DNA of 9,256 bases from UBA1738 sp964388835 (GTDB lineage: Bacteria; Bacillota; Clostridia; UBA1381): the NCBI GenBank assembly GCA_964388835.1, contig CAYMBZ010000053.1, positions 1 through 9,256 of the forward strand. Direction: 5' to 3'. How positions within the stretch are numbered: the stretch's first letter is position 1; each line of letters begins with the position of its first letter. Made by a program: the position numbers and the translations under genes. Below, in pieces: positions 4,064-9,256 of this stretch. Under the pieces are notes generated by a model that was given only the letters and a program-made list of their open reading frames with translations, was not told the DNA's origin and searched no databases.

Positions 4064-5897
4064 AACAAACACCTGCCCCAAAAGTAGTAATTCCGCAACC
4101 GGCACAACTTTCGCGGCAGTTGCGCGTGGTTTCGGCTTTCTTCGCTTTTTCGTTTTCATGCATGAAAAATGCCTTGGTAACGCCGATGTCAATGTGCTCC
4201 CACGGAAGAACCTCGTCATATGAACGCTCTCTCAAATACCAATCCGGGTCTATTCCACATTCTTCAAACGATTGCATCCATTTGTCGAATTTGAAATGCT
4301 CATCCCAACTGTCGAAGCGACATCCGTTTTTAACCGCAGTAAGAATAGCAGGAAGAAGCCGCCTGTCTCCGCGCGCGAAAACTCCCTCTAAGTAGCTTGC
4401 GCGGTTATCGTGCCAGTTATATTTGATTTTTCGGGATTTGATTGCGGCTTTAAGCATATCCTGCTTGCGGATGATTTCCGCGCGGCTGTCCTGTTTTGCC
4501 CATTGGAAAGGCGTAAACGGCTTCGGAATGAAGCTGGATGTACTTGTGGTTATGTTAATATTTTTCGCACGTTCCTCTTTGGGGATGGAAAAATATTCAT
4601 CCAAAACCTTTTGTGAAAGGTCGGCGATACCTTGTATATCCTCGTCGGTTTCGGTGGGAAGTCCTATCATAAAGTACAGCTTCACGTTGGTCCAGCCGCC
4701 CTCAAACAGCATTTTTGTGGATTTTAATATATTATCCTCGGTAATATTTTTGTTTATTACATCACGCATGCGCTGGGTACCCGCCTCAGGGGCAAAAGTA
4801 ATCCCGGATTTTCGCACCTTTTGCACCTTTTTCATCAATTCAAGCGAAAAGTTATCGATACGCAGTGACGGAAGCGAAAGACCTATTTTTTTCTGTTCGG
4901 TAAGCTTCAAAAGACCGTCGGTAAGCTCTTTTAAGTGCGAATAGTCACTGGTGCTTAAAGAGGATAGAGATATCTCGTCGTAACCGCTTGAGGATAAAAG
5001 CTTATCTGCAAGGTTGATAAGAGTTTCAGGGTCGCGCTCGCGTACCGGGCGGTATGCATAACCCGCTTCACAGAAACGGCACCCACGAATACAGCCGCGG
5101 AAAACTTCCAGCATTACGCGGTCGTGCACAACCTCGCCGTAAGGCACGATTACCTTATCCGGCGTATATGCGGCGTTGAAATCTTTCATGATACATTTGT
5201 GAACAACGGGACCTGCCTCGGGAGTGTTGGGCGTTATGCTCTTTACCGTATTGTCCGCGTTATATTCAACATCATAAAAGGACGGTACGTAAATTCCGTC
5301 AAATCCTGCGATTGTTTTAAGATACTTTTCCTTGCTGTAGTTTCCGCTTTTTTTCTGTTTTATATATTCATCGGTTATGAGATTTATGTTGTCCTCGCCC
5401 TCGCCCAGCATCAAAAAGTCGAAAACCTCGGCGATTGGCTCGGCATTGTATGCACAAAGTCCACCGGCACAAATAATCGGGAAACTTTCATCCCTGTCCT
5501 TTGCCAAAATGGGAATTTCGGCAAGGTCAAGCATGTTTATAACGTTGGAATATGCAAGCTCATAGGAAAGGGAAAAGCCCAAAATATCAAAGTTTATAAC
5601 TTCATCTCCGGTTTCCAACGCAAAAAGGCGCATACCGCGCTTGCGCATTTCCTCCTCCATGTCAACCCATGGGGCGAAAACTCTTTCGCAATATGTATCT
5701 TTTCGCTCGTTAAGGCTGTGATACAGAATTTTCATTCCCAAGTGGGACATGGCGATTTCATATACATCGGGGAAGCAAAAGCCGAATCGGCAATCTACCT
5801 TGCCGGGGTCCTTCAATACGCTGTTGAGTTCTCCGCCGGTATAGCGGGTCGGCTTTTGTACTTTCATTAAAATTTTATCTCTTTGTGTGTATGCCAT
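4056..5897 (-). CDS. Radical SAM protein with B12-binding-like N-terminal domain (TIGR03960 family)
   Basis: The 613 aa protein has a cobalamin-binding-like N-terminal region (about 35-240, with DVYEIAMSHLGM, LGFSLSYELAYSNV and AGGLCAYNAEPIAE), a radical SAM core starting at RGCIRGCRFCEAG (268-279) with the CxxxCxxC cluster C269, C273, C276 for the 4Fe-4S centre, and GITFAPEAGTQRMRDVINK (365-383) further on. The C-terminus carries another cysteine group, C594, C598, C601 and C611, in the form CxxxCxxCG. In a B12-type fold a DxHxxG loop would bind cobalamin; I do not see a clear one, so cobalamin binding is uncertain. The substrate is unknown; the family's constant partner is DUF2344, encoded next. 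The ATG at 5897 follows AAGGAG by 6 nt; an in-frame TTG 18 nt upstream lies before that ribosome binding site and is not used. The gene follows a terminator hairpin, with no own promoter seen. Confidence 0.9.
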   Translation of the reverse strand: MAYTQRDKILMKVQKPTRYTGGELNSVLKDPGKVDCRFGFCFPDVYEIAMSHLGMKILYHSLNERKDTYCERVFAPWVDMEEEMRKRGMRLFALETGDEVINFDILGFSLSYELAYSNVINMLDLAEIPILAKDRDESFPIICAGGLCAYNAEPIAEVFDFLMLGEGEDNINLITDEYIKQKKSGNYSKEKYLKTIAGFDGIYVPSFYDVEYNADNTVKSITPNTPEAGPVVHKCIMKDFNAAYTPDKVIVPYGEVVHDRVMLEVFRGCIRGCRFCEAGYAYRPVRERDPETLINLADKLLSSSGYDEISLSSLSTSDYSHLKELTDGLLKLTEQKKIGLSLPSLRIDNFSLELMKKVQKVRKSGITFAPEAGTQRMRDVINKNITEDNILKSTKMLFEGGWTNVKLYFMIGLPTETDEDIQGIADLSQKVLDEYFSIPKEERAKNINITTSTSSFIPKPFTPFQWAKQDSRAEIIRKQDMLKAAIKSRKIKYNWHDNRASYLEGVFARGDRRLLPAILTAVKNGCRFDSWDEHFKFDKWMQSFEECGIDPDWYLRERSYDEVLPWEHIDIGVTKAFFMHENEKAKKAETTRNCRESCAGCGITTFGAGVCFE

Positions 5898-5913
5898 TAA
5901 ATACTCCTTAATC

Positions 5914-5962
5914 AAAACAGTGCCGCATTAAGATGATTTTATAATCTCAATGCGGCAGTTTT
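5914..5962. terminator. Bidirectional-looking terminator hairpin after gerW
   Basis: TGCCGCATT (5921-5929) pairs perfectly with AATGCGGCA (5949-5957), with an inner GAT/ATC pairing. It has a T-run on the plus side (AGTTTTTTA, 5957-5965) and a weaker one on the minus side (CTGTTTTGATT). In the minus direction it would end the gerW operon directly after the gerW stop (5963), but leaves only about 10 nt to the ribosome binding site of the radical SAM gene. Its minus-side U-run is interrupted, so read-through is plausible. Confidence 0.78.
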
Positions 5963-6430
5963 TTATTCCGCTACGTCTACAAACTGCGTATTATCGGCGC
6001 AGTTTTCTTTGTCTTTTTTCTTTTTGTCACGCTTTGCGCAAAGTTTGTCCACAGCACCGGAAATTGTTCCGTTTACCTTGTCGATAACCTCCGGCACCAT
6101 GTCTATGATTTTATCTGCCGGAGTGGTTTTGTCGCTTATTGGAAGAAGCTTTATATTTCCGCCGCCCACAACCAAAAATGCAATCGGCTTAACATTTGCG
6201 CCGCCTCCGCAACCGCCTCCGAACATGGGGTTTTGCGGAGTCACGGTGTCTTGTTTTGCCGCAAATTGCGTTCCGCCGGCACCGAAACCGAAGCTGACGG
6301 TGGAAATCGGTATAATAACCGTACCGTCGGGAGTTGTTACCGAATCTCCCACTATGGTGTTTACATCCACCATTGATTTGATATTGCTCATCGCAGTATC
6401 CATAAGTCCCTGAATCGGGTGTTCTGCCAT
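5963..6430 (-). CDS. gerW: GerW/YtfJ family spore protein
   Basis: The 155 aa protein matches the GerW (YtfJ, TIGR02874) family of endospore formers. In Bacillus subtilis, YtfJ is made in the forespore and is needed for normal L-alanine germination. Family marks are GDSVTTPDGTVIIPISTVSFG (28-48), where a conserved Gly-rich strand continues as FGAGG, and FGGGCGGGANVKPIAFLVV (70-88) followed by IKLLPI. The tail (about 130-155) is charged, with a run KRDKKKKDKE. No signal peptide or membrane span is seen. The ATG at 6430 follows GGGAG by 9 nt. It is the last gene of the operon, 2 nt after the DUF2953 gene, the same order as ytfI-ytfJ in Bacillus, and ends at a hairpin terminator. I see no clear internal sporulation-sigma promoter, but did not test this thoroughly. 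Confidence 0.93.
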   Translation of the reverse strand: MAEHPIQGLMDTAMSNIKSMVDVNTIVGDSVTTPDGTVIIPISTVSFGFGAGGTQFAAKQDTVTPQNPMFGGGCGGGANVKPIAFLVVGGGNIKLLPISDKTTPADKIIDMVPEVIDKVNGTISGAVDKLCAKRDKKKKDKENCADNTQFVDVAE

Positions 6431-6432
6431 AA

Positions 6433-7038
6433 TTATTTGCTCCCTTCTGTTTTCTTAATTTTTCTGAGTATTTTAAGTACGTTTACCGCAATAATTATAA
6501 TATGCGCGGTTTTAACGTGCAATATGCATTTTGCTCGTATATTAAAGCAGGGCTTATCAAAAATCGGAGTAATCTTTACCGCCATACCGCGGAGAGTGGA
6601 ATTATGGTGAATAAACCCCAAAACGCTGTAAACAAAGCCATTTAAAAGCCCGCTGAATATTCCGGTATGCATGGCGTTGTCAAAGCCGTATTCCGAAGCA
6701 AATTCGATTTTCTCAAAGACCGCGGCACGTGATGTGATATATTTTAAAAGCCTTGCCGCATCCGGCTTTACGGTTTCAAATATATTTATATATTTTGTGA
6801 GCCGTTCTTTTTTTGTATCAAAAGAGGTCGGTTTTGTTTCGCGCTCTTTGACGCTTTTGTCGGTATGCGTGTCGTTTTCCTTTTTGGGAAAACAAAACTT
6901 CAAAAATATGTAGCGCACAAGCACGCAGGTTTTGTTTTCCGATTCGTTTCGAATGTATTCAAGTTCTAATTTTATCGGTGTCAACAGCCAAAGGGCAATC
7001 AGCAACGATACGGCAAAAATTATAATTCCGATTTTCAT
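6433..7038 (-). CDS. DUF2953 membrane protein (YtfI-like)
   Basis: The 201 aa protein starts with one clear transmembrane helix (residues 3-20, IGIIIFAVSLLIALWLL) followed by a beta-rich part (PIKLELEYIRN..., LVRYIFLKF), a charged lysine- and glutamate-rich linker (about 52-85), and a C-terminal half with EYGFDNAMHTGIFSGLLNG (117-135) and the conserved LRGMAVKITPIFDKPCF (149-165). A further hydrophobic stretch (about 177-190) may be a second span. This is the DUF2953 layout; the function of the family is not known. It is placed between scpB and gerW, as ytfI precedes ytfJ in Bacillus, so a role in sporulation is inferred from context. The ATG at 7038 is weakly served by AAAGGA about 10 nt upstream, and 23 nt separate it from the scpB stop. 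Confidence 0.85.
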   Translation of the reverse strand: MKIGIIIFAVSLLIALWLLTPIKLELEYIRNESENKTCVLVRYIFLKFCFPKKENDTHTDKSVKERETKPTSFDTKKERLTKYINIFETVKPDAARLLKYITSRAAVFEKIEFASEYGFDNAMHTGIFSGLLNGFVYSVLGFIHHNSTLRGMAVKITPIFDKPCFNIRAKCILHVKTAHIIIIAVNVLKILRKIKKTEGSK

Positions 7039-7061
7039 TACCGCAAAATCCTTTCAGAAAA

Positions 7062-7682
7062 TCATTCGGCGGAGCCGAAAGCGCTTCCGTCCTCCGCGAG
7101 TTCCTCCTGACCATCTATTTCGGAGCCCTCATCCATTTTGAGGGACAGCTGTTCGTATTCCGGACTGAGCTTTGATAAATCAAGCTCGGGTAAATCCTGA
7201 GGGGTGGAAAGCCCGAAACATCTCAGGAAATTTTGTGTGGTGCGGTAGAGCACCGGGCGTCCGGGGGCATCCAATCTGCCACATTCTTCTATTAATCCGC
7301 GCTCACAAAGGCGATTAACTGCACTGTCGGAATTTACTCCGCGTATATATTCTATCTGCCCTCTTGTGATAGGCTGTTTGTACGCAATTATGGCAAGAGC
7401 CTCCATTGCGGCGTTTGAAAGCGCTTGTCTGCGCTGTTCGCCCAAAATGATTTGAATGTAATTGTAATATTCGGGACGTGAGCATATTTGATATCCCTCG
7501 TCGATATCTATAATCATGAAACCGCGCTCACAGGTATCGTAATCGTGCTTTAAAAGGCGAACCGCTTCGGTTACCGCCTCGGGTGCAATATCCAAAACCG
7601 CCGCGAGCTTTGCCGTTTTAACCGGCTCGCCCGCCGCAAAAAGTATTCCCTCTATTGCGTAAGGGATTTTATCCTTATTCAT
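7062..7682 (-). CDS. scpB: Segregation and condensation protein B
   Basis: ScpB is a dimeric winged-helix protein that, with ScpA and SMC, forms the condensin-like complex organising the chromosome. The 206 aa product has the first winged-helix domain at about 5-80 (AIEGILFAAGEPV near the start) and the second at about 90-160, with the hallmark SNAAMEALAIIAYKQPITR (89-107), IEYIRGVNSD and LDAPGRPVLYRTT (137-149). The C-terminus (about 165-206) is acidic, as usual. The ATG at 7682 overlaps the scpA coding region by 8 nt and is preceded by AGAGG, so scpA and scpB are translationally coupled. This coupling fits the fixed ratio of the two subunits in the complex. Confidence 0.96.
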   Translation of the reverse strand: MNKDKIPYAIEGILFAAGEPVKTAKLAAVLDIAPEAVTEAVRLLKHDYDTCERGFMIIDIDEGYQICSRPEYYNYIQIILGEQRRQALSNAAMEALAIIAYKQPITRGQIEYIRGVNSDSAVNRLCERGLIEECGRLDAPGRPVLYRTTQNFLRCFGLSTPQDLPELDLSKLSPEYEQLSLKMDEGSEIDGQEELAEDGSAFGSAE

Positions 7683-8409
7683 CTTTTACCTCTTTTATTT
7701 CAGTTAAAATAAAGTCTTCTTTTTCCTCGTCATAATCCGCGGCAAGGCGGCTTGAACGTATCATTTCAAGTATTGCCAAAAAGGTTGCCACAAGCTCCGG
7801 CTTTGAGCTTTTTGCCGAAAAGGCTTTTTTGAATTCAAGCCGCTTGTTTTTTTTCAAAAGTCCGGTAAGCTTGTCCGCCATTGCTTCAACGGACACTTTT
7901 TCTCTTCCGACGATTCCGGAAAATGCGCGCTTTTCAGGTACGGAATTTCTGAGTTTTCTCTGCAAAATCGCATTGAATGCGTCCATGAGCTCATTCACCG
8001 TATGGCTGCGGTTGTATTCCGGCAGAGGAAAGTCGATTTTTTCCTCCTCCTTAAAAAACATATACCGCGAAGAAAATTCGCTTTTGCGGAGCTCTTGGGA
8101 TGCCTCTTTGTATCGCTGATATTCCGCCAGGCGCTGAGCGAGGTCCTCTCTCGGGTCCTCTTCTTCCTCCTCCTCGTTTTTTGGAAGCAGAAGCTTTGAT
8201 TTTATGTATAAAAGCTGTGCCGCCATAACCAAAAATTCACTGGTGTTTTCAAGCTGTGATTCCTCGATCCCGCTGATTGCTTCCATGTATTGGGTTGTAA
8301 TTTCCGCAATCGGAATATCGTATATGCTCACCTTATTTTTTGAAATAAGGTGAAGAAGCAAATCAAGGGGCCCCTCAAAAGTATCCAGCTTATAAAGCAT
8401 TGTATCCAT
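7675..8409 (-). CDS. scpA: Segregation and condensation protein A
   Basis: ScpA is the kleisin subunit bridging the SMC head domains and binding the ScpB dimer. The 244 aa protein has the N-terminal SMC-binding part with the family mark FEGPLDLLLHLI (11-22), ISIYDIPI-like VSIYDIPIAEIT (27-38) and FLVMAAQLLYIKSKLLLP (59-76), a highly acidic linker (79-90, eight Glu plus Asp in a row of twelve), and the C-terminal winged helix (about 205-240, VATFLAILEMIRSSRL). The ATG at 8409 follows GGCGGG by about 7 nt; an ATG three codons later is possible. It begins 12 nt after the stop of the peptidase gene and overlaps scpB. SMC itself is not in the window. Confidence 0.96.
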   Translation of the reverse strand: MDTMLYKLDTFEGPLDLLLHLISKNKVSIYDIPIAEITTQYMEAISGIEESQLENTSEFLVMAAQLLYIKSKLLLPKNEEEEEEDPREDLAQRLAEYQRYKEASQELRKSEFSSRYMFFKEEEKIDFPLPEYNRSHTVNELMDAFNAILQRKLRNSVPEKRAFSGIVGREKVSVEAMADKLTGLLKKNKRLEFKKAFSAKSSKPELVATFLAILEMIRSSRLAADYDEEKEDFILTEIKEVKDE

Positions 8410-8421
8410 TTTTCACCCGCC

Positions 8422-9072
8422 TTATACTATCAGCGAAACGATGGACATTACGGCTTTTTCGATAATGGAATAAAACATGTTTACGCCGCCGCCGATTATT
8501 GCGTCAAACGCGCCGGTCAGGGACAAAAGCATTATCAAAATAATCGCATATCGTTCGTATTGCAGAATGTTGTAATATGTGCGGTTGGGGAGGAATATTC
8601 CCAAAACCTTTGAACCGTCAAGAGGCGGGATGGGGATTAAGTTAAATACCATAAAGCACAGATTTCGGTATGCAAAGAGATAAAAAATCAGATTTATCAT
8701 ATACATAACCGTATCGTTCCAGCTCAAAATGCTTCCCAGTACAAGCAAAAGCGTGCCGAAAAGAATTCCGGCAAATGCCATGATAAAATTTGCTATAGGT
8801 CCGGCGATGGCGGTAAGAGCCATTCCCTTTTTTCGGTCTTTGTAGTACATTGGATTTACGCTGACGGGCTTTGCCCAGCCGAAGCCGGTAAAAATCATCA
8901 AAAGCGTACCGATTGGGTCAAGATGCGCAAGAGGGTTAAGGCTGAGACGTCCCTCATATCTCGGGGTCGGGTCACCCTGTTTTGAAGATACCCACGCATG
9001 CGCAAGCTCGTGCCCTGTAAGCGCAATCAATGTAATTGGGACATTTATTAATATATTGGATAAACTAAGCAT
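8422..9072 (-). CDS. Site-2-protease-type membrane zinc metallopeptidase (M50)
   Basis: From the chosen start the protein is 216 aa, normal for the short M50 'site-2 protease family' of Firmicutes. The zinc-binding HExxH is HELAH (21-25) in the first hydrophobic segment, with E22 as catalytic base, and the third ligand is D152 in NLIPIPPLDG (144-153). Other marks are WVSSKQGDPTPR, GRLSLNPLAHLDPIGT (41-56), GWAKPV (65-70) and AGPIANF (90-96). Hydrophobic segments lie at about 5-28, 50-66, 84-116, 121-150 and 173-200. The family cuts transmembrane substrates; the substrate here is unknown. The ATG at 9072 follows GGCGGTG by about 5 nt, whereas an ATG at 9138 lies before it and inside the promoter. 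It heads the scpA-scpB operon. It is distinct from SpoIVFB, having no CBS domain, so a sporulation role is not shown. Confidence 0.93.
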   Translation of the reverse strand: MLSLSNILINVPITLIALTGHELAHAWVSSKQGDPTPRYEGRLSLNPLAHLDPIGTLLMIFTGFGWAKPVSVNPMYYKDRKKGMALTAIAGPIANFIMAFAGILFGTLLLVLGSILSWNDTVMYMINLIFYLFAYRNLCFMVFNLIPIPPLDGSKVLGIFLPNRTYYNILQYERYAIILIMLLSLTGAFDAIIGGGVNMFYSIIEKAVMSIVSLIV

Positions 9073-9115
9073 TTTTTCACCGCCGATAATAAAAATTTTA
9101 AGTATACATATATTC

Positions 9116-9144
9116 ATTATACCCTTAAATCCGATCAAAGTAAA
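9116..9144 (-). promoter_or_regulatory. Promoter of the peptidase-scpAB-DUF2953-gerW operon
   Basis: On the minus strand, TATAAT (9121-9116) lies 17 bp after TTTACT (9144-9139), a fair -35. Transcription would start about 35-40 nt before the ATG at 9072. No second promoter was found inside the operon, so all five genes are probably driven from here, though an internal spore-specific promoter for gerW is possible. Confidence 0.7.
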
Positions 9145-9180
9145 TAGTTTTGTGCAAAAAAAACATGCGTATGACCTTGA

Positions 9181-9230
9181 TTTTCGCGAAAAATTTCGTT
9201 CTGTAGGTTTGTCAATGATGTGTTACACAT
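9181..9230. other. Palindromes upstream of the operon promoter
   Basis: A perfect 12-bp palindrome TTTTCGCGAAAA (9181-9192) and an inverted repeat ATGTGT-T-ACACAT (9218-9230) lie 35-85 bp upstream of the -35. Both could be regulator binding sites for this operon or for an unseen gene to the right. I recognise neither as a known operator. A -35-like TTGACA on the minus strand (9215-9210) lacks a fitting -10. Confidence 0.4.
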
Positions 9231-9256
9231 TTCAGAAAATTTCTCCATAACGAACA

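Noticed and set aside
4064..4219. N-terminal extension of the DUF2344 protein to an ATG at 4219
   Set aside because: It would overlap the radical SAM gene by over 150 nt and adds a low-complexity basic stretch not seen in the family; the conserved domain begins just after 4063.
5124..5870. 248-codon plus-strand reading frame opposite the radical SAM gene
   Set aside because: It lies wholly antisense to a clearly conserved radical SAM gene, and its translation shows no domain; a shadow frame.
9135..9248. 37-codon minus-strand frame starting near the right edge
   Set aside because: No ribosome binding site is visible, the frame is open to the window edge, and it covers the -35 of the next operon; not enough to call a gene.

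Overview
The window looks like chromosomal DNA of an anaerobic, spore-forming member of the Clostridia (Oscillospiraceae-like; this placement is inference). The reasons are a GerW/YtfJ spore protein next to a DUF2953 gene, a tetrahydrofolate riboswitch ahead of a FolT transporter gene, a long (377 aa) clostridial type of PRPP synthase, an rSAM/DUF2344 gene pair, strong AGGAGG-type ribosome binding sites, and short two-hairpin repeats between genes. I see no phage, transposase, CRISPR, tRNA or rRNA.

Left part (1-1390). On the minus strand, a MarR-family regulator is followed after one base by the first 15 codons of an aldo/keto reductase that runs off the window. Their shared promoter is almost consensus and is covered by two related palindromes, so the operon is probably autorepressed. 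On the plus strand, a promoter leads into a THF riboswitch, then a hairpin that both buries the Shine-Dalgarno sequence and ends in a U-run, then folT, the substrate-binding component of a folate ECF transporter.

Middle (1391-3406). A promoter and a leader of about 190 nt, which contains a two-hairpin repeat and a separate GC-rich hairpin, precede a PRPP synthase gene on the plus strand with a strong terminator behind it. The 530 bases after that hold no convincing gene. They contain three more diverged copies of the two-hairpin repeat and a 7-bp tandem repeat.

Right part (3407-9256). All genes are on the minus strand. Reading right to left: promoter, site-2-protease-type membrane peptidase, scpA, scpB, DUF2953 membrane protein, gerW, a hairpin terminator, then a radical SAM protein overlapping a DUF2344 protein. 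The first five are tightly packed and form an operon joining the SMC-ScpAB chromosome organisation complex to spore proteins. The last two form a translationally coupled pair whose ribosome binding site lies just behind the terminator, so they may depend on read-through.

No clearly new system is visible. The parts most worth a second look are the nested MarR operator, the dual-purpose hairpin of the folT riboswitch, the four-copy hairpin repeat family (one copy inside the PRPP synthase leader), and the way the rSAM/DUF2344 pair is expressed.
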